This document shows, one piece after another, positions 36,425-44,700 of a DNA stretch of 64,000 bases. Position 1 is the first letter of the stretch, and each line of letters begins with the position of its first letter. The notes below the pieces were generated by a model. It saw only the letters and a program-made list of their open reading frames with translations, was not told where the DNA came from and searched no databases. A program made the translations under genes and the position numbers. The stretch covers positions 9,368,666-9,432,665 of the forward strand of contig NZ_KQ976354.1 of assembly GCF_000346485.2 (NCBI RefSeq). The letters run 5' to 3'. The stretch comes from Scytonema hofmannii PCC 7110 (lineage in GTDB: Bacteria > Cyanobacteriota > Cyanobacteriia > Cyanobacteriales > Nostocaceae).

Positions 36425-38272
36425 CTAAGAAACTTGGAATAAAAATGCTATCAAGTTTCCCTGACCTAAACTTATAATATCACCTGATTGTAAGCGCCGT
36501 TGGACGCCTGCGAATAGTCGTATATCATTAACATAGGTACCATTAGAACTTCCCGAATCTTCTACGTATATACCGTCTCCCCGGAAGTAAATACTGGCAT
36601 GAATTCGGGAAACAATACCCGCATTGGGAAATTCTGAAACATCTATATCTGGAGGTCTGCGATCGTTTGGCTTACCGATATGAATAACAGATTGATTTTT
36701 GGGCAATGCAATTTGTTTGTTGGTTAGGAGATGAATTAAACTTATCTTTGCCCGTTGCAATTGAGTTATATCATTATTGACTGGTAATGCCGAGTGCGTA
36801 AGTTGAATTTGATTTTCTATTTGTGAACTAATCGGCTGAACAGTGACTGTTGGAGGTAAAGCATTTTGCAAGGGAACTATCTGTAGTTTGCAAATATCCT
36901 CCGTATTCGATGATAAGTTTACTGTCGAACGCTGAAATGTCTCTATTTCTGCCTGAGAGTCAGTAAAAGTTCTGAGGTTATTTTTAAATTCTTCTACGTG
37001 TTGAGGATTTGCAATTTCCACTGCTAATGCTTCAACAACTTCTGTGGGTGTCATTTGTGGTGACTGACTCGAAACTTTGTCGAGTAGAAAATTGGCTAGC
37101 GAGCCAACAAAACGGGTTAGTTCTTGCCGACAGCGCTCTAAAAAATTTGCATTAAGATAAGGAGAGCTTTCTACTTGCAACTGATGTTGAGGAACAACTA
37201 TGACTAGGTCAGATGGTGGAGGGATGATTAAATTTTCAGAAGAGGGCGATCGCTCTTGTACTTGTCCTTCTTCTGAAAACTCAGATTTAGTTGCTGTATC
37301 AATCCTCTTCCTAAACTCGTTTGCTCGTTGTTCCAAAAGCTTAAATTCATCTGAATCTACAATTTCTGCTACTTCACGCTCTTTCTTGAGTGGATCGATC
37401 TCAATTTGTACTTTTTTCAGTGACTGGCTTGCACCTAATTCATCAGACCAATATAATACTTGGAGTTCAGTCAGAATCTCTTGAGCTGACTGATAACGCT
37501 GTTTGGGTTTTTCTGCCAGCATTTTGTCTAGTATTTCAGTCAGAGAATGGTTGAGATTTACGTAAGACTGCCATTGCCACTCTAAAGACTCATCTATCAA
37601 CAACTCTGGCATTTTTCCTGTCAGGAGAACTATAGCACAAACTCCCAGTGCATATAGATCGCTAGAAGGATAAGAATGTCCCAGACGCAGTTGTTCGGGT
37701 GGAGAATAACCAATTTTTCCCAGTACTGTACCAATCGACCAAATTTGAGAGACTTTTTCCTTAACCAATCCAAAATCAATCAGCATGGGTTTCTTTTGGT
37801 CAAAAGAAAACATTATATTCTCCAGAGAAATATCCCGATGAATAATTTTCATCTCATGTAAGTACTTTAGAACTGGTAATAAATCCTTTAACCACTGGAC
37901 TAATTCAGCTTCAGAAAACGCCTGATTTTGCTCAGCAAGACGCTCTTGTAACAGTTGAGCATAAGTCTTTCCATTCACATATTCCTGTACAATGAACAAA
38001 CGTTCTTCTTCTGTAAAGCACGCTAAAAATTTAGGAACTTGAGGATGATTAATTTGATATAAAGCTCTAGCTTCTCTCTCGAACAACTCGCTGGATTTTG
38101 CAACAACCTCTTCTGCAATCCCCGCAGGTACAAACTCTTTAAGTACACAGGGGTGACCAAAACGGTGACTATCAAATACTAGGTAAGTTCTTCCGAAGCC
38201 TCCCTGTCCAAGAACCTTCTGAATTTGATACCGACTATTAATCCTAGTTCCGGGGTTGATCGCTGCTAGCAT
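36425..38272 (-). CDS. Ser/Thr protein kinase with C-terminal FHA domain
   Basis: A 615-aa soluble protein. The kinase domain (about residues 10-270) has the glycine loop LGQGGFGRTY, a catalytic loop HRDISLENIMF (the usual HRDLKPEN is altered) and DFGLVKEK. An acidic, low-complexity linker follows (about 285-515). The C-terminal FHA domain (about 525-610) has VSRIHASI and GSSNGTYVN and should bind phosphothreonine. GTG/TTG starts at 38302/38305 are possible; ATG 38272 gives the compact start MLAAINPGTRINSRYQI. No transmembrane helix is seen. Such kinases are common in filamentous cyanobacteria. The target is unknown. Confidence 0.9.
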   Translation of the reverse strand: MLAAINPGTRINSRYQIQKVLGQGGFGRTYLVFDSHRFGHPCVLKEFVPAGIAEEVVAKSSELFEREARALYQINHPQVPKFLACFTEEERLFIVQEYVNGKTYAQLLQERLAEQNQAFSEAELVQWLKDLLPVLKYLHEMKIIHRDISLENIMFSFDQKKPMLIDFGLVKEKVSQIWSIGTVLGKIGYSPPEQLRLGHSYPSSDLYALGVCAIVLLTGKMPELLIDESLEWQWQSYVNLNHSLTEILDKMLAEKPKQRYQSAQEILTELQVLYWSDELGASQSLKKVQIEIDPLKKEREVAEIVDSDEFKLLEQRANEFRKRIDTATKSEFSEEGQVQERSPSSENLIIPPPSDLVIVVPQHQLQVESSPYLNANFLERCRQELTRFVGSLANFLLDKVSSQSPQMTPTEVVEALAVEIANPQHVEEFKNNLRTFTDSQAEIETFQRSTVNLSSNTEDICKLQIVPLQNALPPTVTVQPISSQIENQIQLTHSALPVNNDITQLQRAKISLIHLLTNKQIALPKNQSVIHIGKPNDRRPPDIDVSEFPNAGIVSRIHASIYFRGDGIYVEDSGSSNGTYVNDIRLFAGVQRRLQSGDIISLGQGNLIAFLFQVS

Positions 38273-38320
38273 TACCGCATTGCTCTCTAGTGACTGGGAC
38301 ACCAAAAATAGTTTTGTCTT

Positions 38321-38426
38321 ACTCCATTCCTGCTACAAGCTTACCGATCTTCTTCTCCTCTTTACTTAGCGCTCTTTGCGTCTTTGCGGTTCATTTAAAT
38401 AAGTAGTCTGCGGACGGGATAGGAGT
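38321..38426. repeat. 106-bp MITE-like element, copy 3
   Basis: It starts ACTCCATTCC, contains CTCTTTGCGTCTTTGCGG and ends GGGATAGGAGT, matching the copies at 15326-15430 and 15901-16005. Confidence 0.7.
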
Positions 38427-38557
38427 ATTACACCTCTTCTTGGTAAGAATATACTAAACTACAACAAAGAATGTCCAGATTCCGAAGGTGTTTCAAGATT
38501 GATGCAGTCGCGTAAATGAACGCATTTTGGAGAAAGATTATTAGTAGAGGCGCATAA

Positions 38558-38651
38558 TAGACATAGGCGTGAAAAAGATGTAAAGGCGCAAGGCCGCCGC
38601 GCCCCTACAAAGACTTTTGGGTAATGCATAATTAATTTCTGGAGATCTCTA
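38558..38651. repeat. Inverted-repeat element of the GGCGC family, third copy
   Basis: It starts TAGACATAGG, has the GC-rich core GGCGCAAGGCCGCCGCGCC and AATTAATTTCTGG, and ends AGATCTCTA. It lies in the promoter gap between the kinase and ChuX-like genes. No gene is seen in 38427-38717. Confidence 0.7.
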
Positions 38652-38717
38652 ATCTTGCGCCTACATTAGAGTTAAGTGCGAGAGAGACAAGTAAGTAACA
38701 TTTACTCACGAGATCTG

Positions 38718-39122
38718 TCAAATTGTTACTGGTGCAGGTTCCCAAACTTCACCATACTTTTCTCTTAGGGTCTGCCAAGCTTCTACCTGACCGGGTTCAT
38801 ATTCTCCTGGCTTACCCCACTGCAAAAAGACACTGAGGGCTGGTTCCTGTTTTTCATCAAGCAATCTGATGGCATAAGTGGTAAAGTTACCCCTTTTTGC
38901 CTCTCCTGTTTCAAACTTTACTTGAGTAATTTTATCCATATTCAAATGAAATTCAAAACCTTCGGTATGCATATTCGCATATCTACCTTTAGGTAATTCT
39001 GCATAAAACAGCTTTTCTATCTTACCCCGTGCTTCTAAGACAGCAGCACTACTTGTAACAATAAGACGTAATGTACCCAAAGTCTCACAAGCTTCTAAAA
39101 ATTCTTTTAACGTGGCTGTCAT
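38718..39122 (-). CDS. ChuX/HutX-like heme-binding family protein
   Basis: A 134-aa soluble protein. The pattern of a helical start (LKEFLEACETLGTLRLIV), a strand with NMHTEGFEFHLNMDKITQVKF and a late ALSVFLQWGKPGEYEPGQ segment resembles the ChuX/HutX intracellular heme-utilisation fold. That family binds or passes on heme. The match is to a general pattern, and no defined heme ligand can be pointed to. An AGGA stands about 9 bp before ATG 39122. It has no clear functional link to its neighbours. Confidence 0.6.
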   Translation of the reverse strand: MTATLKEFLEACETLGTLRLIVTSSAAVLEARGKIEKLFYAELPKGRYANMHTEGFEFHLNMDKITQVKFETGEAKRGNFTTYAIRLLDEKQEPALSVFLQWGKPGEYEPGQVEAWQTLREKYGEVWEPAPVTI

Positions 39123-39175
39123 CGTTCATTTTCCTTTCTTTCTTGTCTAAATTTTATGGTACTAGAGCAGACAAA

Positions 39176-39442
39176 CTAATGACAGATTAAATTCTGTGAG
39201 TTAGGCAGTTCCTCATTCTCATTCGCTTCTGTTAACACTATGCGCTCGTCAGGAGTGAGAAGTAACTGTTTTGCTTCGGTAATGCGATCGCCCAATTTCC
39301 AAGTCTGAGTATTTTCTCTGTTCCTGCGTGTTCCTTTGTCTGCGGAAACTTGATACCACTACCACGACGCATCATCAAGGAATTTGCTTGCACGAATATG
39401 TTGCCCACCTTCACCTAATTTGGTTGCAGCAGAGAGGCGCAA
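39176..39442 (-). pseudogene. Decayed 3' remnant of a protein-coding gene
   Basis: One minus-strand frame reads like real protein, LRLSAATKLGEGGQHIRASK then FLDDASW, is broken by an in-frame TAG, and goes on WYQVSADKG to ITEAKQLLLTPDERIVLTEAN and a natural stop. Upstream it is closed by TAA directly before the TTG at 39442. No start or upstream domain remains, so it is probably the tail of a lost gene. I do not recognise the family. Confidence 0.4.
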
Positions 39443-39500
39443 TTAACTTATGTTTAAGTCCCGTTAGCTGTATGACTAGTTGTAACTTATTCTTGTGCTG

Positions 39501-41123
39501 CTACCGTACAGTCTTGAGGCTCTCCACACTGGAGCTAAACATATCAGTAAAAATGCTCATGACGGTGCGCTCTCTAATCTTAATATTGGTACTGACCGAC
39601 ATCCCCGATTGCAGTTGTATTTTGCGTCCGTTCGCTAAAAGCGACTGTTGTGACAATCGAACTTTAGCAGGAAATCTGTAGTACGGATAAATTTGATCTG
39701 GTGGCAAAGCATCAGACCCAATCGAAATGAGTTGACCTTTGATATCGCCAAATTCGCTAAAGGGGAACGAGTCAATTCGCACATCCACTGTCATTCCTTC
39801 TTTAACAAAACCAATATCTTTGTTGGTGATATATACTTTAGCGATGAGTGCATCATCAGGAACAACCTTAAGAATTGGTTCGCTAGAAGTTACAACAAAT
39901 CCCGGAGTGTGTGCCTTTAATTCAAAGATTGTACCAGCTACCGGGGATTTGATTTCTTGATATTTCAAATTCATCTGAGTTTGACTCAGTTGAGAATCAA
40001 TTTCTGCTATCTTTTTGTTATTCTCAACTATGGCTTTAGTTAACTGAGAGTCAATTTCTGCAATGCGTTTGTTGTTATCTGCAATCTGCTGTAGCCAATC
40101 TTGACGAGAGAGAGCGATTGTGTTTTGTAGCTTGGCTTGTGCTTGAAAAATAGCTGAATTTAAACGCGCCCGTTCCTGAACGAGTTGGTCAATTTCGGAC
40201 TGACCGTTTCTCACTTCCTGTTGCTGTTTGAAGTATTGAATTTTAGAAATCGCTCCATCTTGCATCAATGGAGTGACACTATCCAAAATGCCTTTGTTCA
40301 TTGCCAAGGTATCAATAGTGGAAGCTTGTTTAATTTCAGCTTGTTGTCGTTGGTGCTGCAATTGGACAATCTCTAATTTGGCTGCAGTAACACGAGCATC
40401 CAATTCAGCTTGGTTTGATTGCAGGCGTTCTTTTTGTTCTATTGTTAACCTATTGGGATCTCTCAAACCATCCAATTGAGCGCGATACACTTGGTTTTCA
40501 GCAACTAATGTTGCTCGACTTTTGGTCAGGTCGAGCATCTCTCTTGGGAGTGAGGGAGTGAGGGAATGAGAGAGTGAGGGAGTGAGGAGATTTTTTTCCC
40601 TCCCTCCCTCTTTCCCTCCCTCTCTCTCTCCTCTTAATTGGGATTGATAGAATTGGTTTTCTTGAACTAAAGAAACACGTATTTTCTGCAAAGAAGCAAG
40701 CTGTGAATGAGCCGTTGTAGGGTCAAGACTCAGGAGGCGTTCTCCACTCTTTACGTGCTGTCCGTCCTCTATATGAATTTGCTTTACCACCCCACCTACA
40801 GGGGCTTGTACTTCTTTCACAGTACCTGTTGGCTCTAACTTACCTGTAGCTGAAACCGCTTCTTCAATCTTGGCTACGTTTGCCCAAATGATAGCACCCG
40901 CAGTGACTGCCATCAAACTCCATAATATTGCTCTTGACCACTTCCTTGGTTGAGTAAGAATTACGGGTTGGTCAAACTTGAGGAGTGAGGGAGGGAGAGA
41001 GTGAGGGAGTGAGGGAGTGAGGGAGTTTGGATTTTGTTTGATGGAAGTATCGGTGGCAATTTTATGGCTTGAATGTTTACCATTTCCATTTGAATTATTT
41101 CCTTTTCCATTACTGATATTCAT
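39501..41123 (-). CDS. HlyD-family type I secretion adaptor
   Basis: A 540-aa membrane-fusion protein with one transmembrane segment (about 62-80, AILWSLMAVTAGAIIWANV), a lipoyl-type half (VQAPVGGVVKQIHIEDGQ), coiled coils (about 205-390), the second lipoyl half (IKSPVAGTIFELKAHTPG) and a C-terminal beta domain. Two low-complexity inserts, about residues 32-47 and 164-193 (with SLSHSLTPSLP), are encoded by CTCCCTCA-type tandem repeats. The adaptor belongs with the ABC exporter at 41641-44700, from which it is separated by an opposite-strand gene. An AGGA precedes ATG 41123. Confidence 0.88.
   Translation of the reverse strand: MNISNGKGNNSNGNGKHSSHKIATDTSIKQNPNSLTPSLPHSLPPSLLKFDQPVILTQPRKWSRAILWSLMAVTAGAIIWANVAKIEEAVSATGKLEPTGTVKEVQAPVGGVVKQIHIEDGQHVKSGERLLSLDPTTAHSQLASLQKIRVSLVQENQFYQSQLRGEREGGKEGGREKNLLTPSLSHSLTPSLPREMLDLTKSRATLVAENQVYRAQLDGLRDPNRLTIEQKERLQSNQAELDARVTAAKLEIVQLQHQRQQAEIKQASTIDTLAMNKGILDSVTPLMQDGAISKIQYFKQQQEVRNGQSEIDQLVQERARLNSAIFQAQAKLQNTIALSRQDWLQQIADNNKRIAEIDSQLTKAIVENNKKIAEIDSQLSQTQMNLKYQEIKSPVAGTIFELKAHTPGFVVTSSEPILKVVPDDALIAKVYITNKDIGFVKEGMTVDVRIDSFPFSEFGDIKGQLISIGSDALPPDQIYPYYRFPAKVRLSQQSLLANGRKIQLQSGMSVSTNIKIRERTVMSIFTDMFSSSVESLKTVR
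40544..40634. repeat. GAGTGAGG/CTCCCTCC heptamer arrays inside the HlyD gene
   Basis: About 90 bp of GGGAGTGA-type units followed by CCCTCCCT-type units, in frame with the HlyD protein. A related array at 40981-41026 encodes another SLTPSLPHSLPPSL stretch near its N terminus. Confidence 0.85.
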
Positions 41124-41204
41124 AATTTTTCCTGTATCTATAAATAATGTGTCATTTAGAAATCAATATTGATATATTGTTTGTTATTGCTTTTGAGATA
41201 ATCC

Positions 41205-41603
41205 ATGGGAAGAGAACATATTAAAAACCATAAAGATTTAGAGGTTTATAAACTAGCATTTGATGCTGCTATGAAAATATTTGAGGAGTCTAAAAAGTTT
41301 CCAGTGGAAGAAAGATACTCTTTGACCGACCAAATTCGTCGTTCTTCAAGATCTGTCTGTGCTAACTTAGCAGAGTCTTGGCGCAAGCGTATGTATGAAG
41401 CAGCGTTTGTAGCCAAGTTAAGCGACTGTTCGGCTGAAGCAGCAGAAACCCAAACATGGATAGAGTTTGCTGTTCAATGTAAATATTTGGATGTAGAAGC
41501 TGGACGCGAGCTTTACAAAACCTATAATTCAATTCTTGCTATGTTAGTTTCCATGATTCACAACTCAGATAAATGGATAATACCTCCCAGTAACAACAAA
41601 TAA
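41205..41603 (+). CDS. Four-helix-bundle protein (23S rRNA intervening-sequence protein family)
   Basis: A 132-aa protein that matches the four-helix-bundle/S23 family: KDLEVYKLAFDAAMKIFE, FPVEERYSLTDQIRRSSRSV, NLAESWRKR and the final ILAMLVSMI helix. Members are encoded in 23S rRNA intervening sequences and as free genes in many bacteria; they form small oligomers of unknown function. It lies between two genes of a type I secretion set on the opposite strand, and repeat arrays flank its 3' side, suggesting late insertion. The start ATG 41205 has only a weak upstream GAG. Confidence 0.85.
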   Translation: MGREHIKNHKDLEVYKLAFDAAMKIFEESKKFPVEERYSLTDQIRRSSRSVCANLAESWRKRMYEAAFVAKLSDCSAEAAETQTWIEFAVQCKYLDVEAGRELYKTYNSILAMLVSMIHNSDKWIIPPSNNK

Positions 41604-41604
41604 C

Positions 41605-41659
41605 TCTTACTCTCCCTCACTCCCTCCCTCCCTCCCTCCTTCACTCCCTCACTCCTCCC
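41605..41659. repeat. CTCCCTCC/CTCACTCC array at the end of the ABC gene
   Basis: The array lies between the convergent four-helix-bundle and ABC genes. It encodes the last residues of the ABC protein (GGVRE) and its TGA stop. Confidence 0.85.
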
Positions 41660-44600
41660 ACCGCTTCTTGCTGTTGGTAGAGACAGTAGTACCGTCCCAT
41701 CATTGCCATCAGTTCTGCATGAGTTCCCTGTTCCACAACGGAACCCTGACTCATCATCAAAATGACATCGGCACTACGGATAGTAGCAAGACGATGGGTG
41801 ATGAAAAATACTGTTCTTCCCTTGAATGCTTGTGCTAGATTTAAACACACTTGGCGTTCGGTATCGTAATCCAAAGCACTGGTCGCTTCATCTAGAATCA
41901 ATAGTGGTGGGTTTTGCAGTACGGTACGAGCGATGGCAATCCGTTGTCTCTGTCCACCGGATAGAGCAGAACCCCTCTCCCCAACACGGGTTTCATAACC
42001 GTTGGGTAAATTCATGATAAAGTCATGAGCGCAAGCAATCTTGGCTGCTTCTACAATCTCTTCTGGAGTGGCATCTGGCATAGTCAGAGCAATATTTGAC
42101 TGCACCGTAGTGTCAAATAACAGAGTATCTTGCAGCACCATGCCAATTTGACGGCGTAAGGAGTAAAGTTCGACCTTATTGATGTCGTAGCCGTCAATTT
42201 TAATCCGACCGGAATCGAGTTCGTACAAGCGGGGTATGAGTTTGGTGAGCGTGCTTTTGCCAGCACCACTTTGTCCCACCACTCCAACAAAGGTTCCTGC
42301 TCCAATGTCTTGATTGATGTTGACCAATTGGGGATTGGGACTCTTGCTAAAGCTAAAGGTCACATTTTCGTACTTGATAGCTCCAGTCATTGCTGGCATT
42401 GGAATTTGGGAGTATGAGGGAGTGAGAGAGTGAGAGAGCAAGGGAAAATTCTCCCTCCCTCCCTCACTCCTTCCTTCCCTCACTCCTCCTAGTCCAGCTA
42501 TCTCGCTTTCAGTAGGATTATCTAGAATATCAGCAAGTCGTTCCAGGGATAATGCCGTTTCTTGGAAGTTCTGCCACAGTTGTATCAATCGTAACAAAGG
42601 ACTGGTGACATAACCTGCAATAATACGAAATGCAATTAGTTCTCCCAAAGTGAGTTGACCTTCAAGTACTAGAAAAGCACCAACCCACAGCAAGAGTAAG
42701 CTAGAAAGTTTGTTGAGGAAGTTGCTGAGGGAACTTGCGGTATTACTCGTCAGCACGTTCTCAAAAGAAGCACTAATGTAACGTGCGTAACGGGTTTGCC
42801 ACTGCCATCGGGAGTTGAGTTCGATATTCTGTGCTTTGACAGTTTGAATGCCAGAAACCACTTCGACTAAGTAGGATTGCGTTTCGGCATTGCGTTCTGC
42901 TTTGGTTCTGGTTTGGCTGCGGATGATGGGGGCAAAGATATATGTCAGCAGGGCAAATAGGGGTACTGTTGCAAGTGCTACTACAGTGAGCAACCAGCTG
43001 TAAATGACCATCACCGCAATGTAGATGACAGAGAAGATAGCATCCAAGACTACGGTTAGGGCAGTTCCCGTGAGGAAGGAGCGGATGTTCTCCAGTTCGT
43101 TGATGCGGCTGGAGATTTCACCGACAGGACGCTTCTCGAAATAACGTAGGGGCAAGCGCAACAGGTGGTCAATGACCTCCGAACCCAAACTTAAGTCGAT
43201 GCGGTTGGTGGTATCGACAAAGAGGTTGGTTCTCAGCCAAGTAATAACCCCTTCCACCACAGCCATTGCTATCAACAGAAATCCCAACACGTGGAGGGTA
43301 TTGACACCGTTTTGGATGATAACTTTATCAATAATGACTTGAGTAATGAGGGGGTTAGCCAGTCCCAAGAGTTGTACAAATAAGGAAGCAATAAAAACTT
43401 CGATAAGTACTGTACGATGCTTTTTGATAGCAGGAAGAAACCAACTCAAACCAAAGCGGCTTTTGGGTGTTTCTTTTGTGGGTTGCAGCAGTAGTACTTG
43501 ACCTTCTTCCCCCCAAATATCGGCAAATGCTGTGGGGTTTAAACGTCTGATGCCCTGTTCTGGTATTGCCAAAACCAATTCTTTGGAAGTAGCTTTGTAG
43601 AGAATGGCGAAACTGTCCTGCCAGGGGAGGAGTGCTGGTACTGGTAGGCGACTGACACTGAGGGCAGGAACTTGTACTAGTTGGGAGGTGAGTCCCATCA
43701 GTTCTGAGAGGGCACCACACAATTGAATGGAAATGCCACCCGTGCGCTGAAAGTTGTTGACCAAGGCACGTTTGATGACATCTCGCTTGAACGGCATTCC
43801 CCAGTACTGAGCTAGCATTTGGAAGCAGGCGACGGACGCATCCACCGGACCTCTACCACGAACATGAGGATATTTGACCGATTGGGAGAGGCTTGGTTCT
43901 TCTGGTTCCTCCGGGCGTTCTGGGGCGTAGGGTGCATCTTGCCAGAGTGAGGAGGGAGAGAGTGTTTGAGTGTCTGAGTGAGGGGAAGGGGAAGCAATGT
44001 CCCCTGATATTGTTAGTTCCCGCAAACCAATAAGACGAACTGGTTTATCAGCTTCTACTTTAATATATGCTTGTGGGTCATGGGAGTTGAGGCTGCAACC
44101 TACAGCATAATTGGAACTACCGCCACTCACCAGCCATAGGAGATTGGGGTCTAGCTGTTGAAGTGGCGTTGTGCCTGGAGGTAAGTTGAGGACAGTGGCT
44201 GATGCGTGATACTGAATTGCCAGTTCTTTGAGATTGGCATTCCCCAATGCCCTTCTTTCTAGTTCTGCACCCAAGAGGTCATACACTTCAATTAGGGAAC
44301 AGTGGTTGCTATATGCATCTCTTAGGACTGGTTCAAGTTCTAATAGTTTGAGAAAATCGGCTGCACTTAGGGTAAGACAGAGGGTTTCATCTGAGGAGAT
44401 CGCGGTTTCACTTGCAACACCCCTCACTAAGCTTGCACCGCCCAAGAGTGCTCCTGATTTCAACGATTGCAGTGTTTCTGGAACTTTGGCTCCGGGTGCG
44501 TAACCGATAAGACGCGCTCCACCTGAGTAGATAATAGCAATTTTATCGGGCATGGTTTCTCGCACAAAGATGGCTTGCCCCATGCGATAGCGTAGTGGTT

Positions 44601-44700
44601 GGAGTTGGGAGGCGATGCGTTCAACAGTCCTGACATCCAGCTGGTTGAAGGGGTGGTGTTGAGCGAGAAAATCAATAATAGTGGTAGTGCTGGATGTCAT
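41641..44700 (-). CDS. Type I secretion ABC exporter with cNMP-like and inactive C39-like domains
   Basis: A 1019-aa protein. Residues about 15-150 are a cNMP-binding-like fold. Residues about 285-405 are a C39-like domain where the catalytic Cys is lost: GPVDASVACFQM has Ala at the Cys position of DCGVAC. It should therefore bind substrate without cutting. Transmembrane helices follow (about 425-710), then an ATPase domain with Walker A GQSGAGKST, signature LSGGQRQRIAIAR and Walker B LLILDEATSALD. A repeat-coded insert (about 737-763) lies between the membrane and ATPase domains. The start ATG 44700 overlaps the stop of the PpiC-like gene as ATGA. It probably exports large proteins together with the HlyD protein at 39501-41123. 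Confidence 0.92.
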   Translation of the reverse strand: MTSSTTTIIDFLAQHHPFNQLDVRTVERIASQLQPLRYRMGQAIFVRETMPDKIAIIYSGGARLIGYAPGAKVPETLQSLKSGALLGGASLVRGVASETAISSDETLCLTLSAADFLKLLELEPVLRDAYSNHCSLIEVYDLLGAELERRALGNANLKELAIQYHASATVLNLPPGTTPLQQLDPNLLWLVSGGSSNYAVGCSLNSHDPQAYIKVEADKPVRLIGLRELTISGDIASPSPHSDTQTLSPSSLWQDAPYAPERPEEPEEPSLSQSVKYPHVRGRGPVDASVACFQMLAQYWGMPFKRDVIKRALVNNFQRTGGISIQLCGALSELMGLTSQLVQVPALSVSRLPVPALLPWQDSFAILYKATSKELVLAIPEQGIRRLNPTAFADIWGEEGQVLLLQPTKETPKSRFGLSWFLPAIKKHRTVLIEVFIASLFVQLLGLANPLITQVIIDKVIIQNGVNTLHVLGFLLIAMAVVEGVITWLRTNLFVDTTNRIDLSLGSEVIDHLLRLPLRYFEKRPVGEISSRINELENIRSFLTGTALTVVLDAIFSVIYIAVMVIYSWLLTVVALATVPLFALLTYIFAPIIRSQTRTKAERNAETQSYLVEVVSGIQTVKAQNIELNSRWQWQTRYARYISASFENVLTSNTASSLSNFLNKLSSLLLLWVGAFLVLEGQLTLGELIAFRIIAGYVTSPLLRLIQLWQNFQETALSLERLADILDNPTESEIAGLGGVREGRSEGGRENFPLLSHSLTPSYSQIPMPAMTGAIKYENVTFSFSKSPNPQLVNINQDIGAGTFVGVVGQSGAGKSTLTKLIPRLYELDSGRIKIDGYDINKVELYSLRRQIGMVLQDTLLFDTTVQSNIALTMPDATPEEIVEAAKIACAHDFIMNLPNGYETRVGERGSALSGGQRQRIAIARTVLQNPPLLILDEATSALDYDTERQVCLNLAQAFKGRTVFFITHRLATIRSADVILMMSQGSVVEQGTHAELMAMMGRYYCLYQQQEAVGGVRE
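42409..42489. repeat. GAGTGAGA/CTCCCTCC array inside the ABC gene
   Basis: About 80 bp of heptamers, in frame, encode GGVREGRSEGG and LLSHSLTPSYSQ in the linker before the ATPase domain. Confidence 0.85.
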
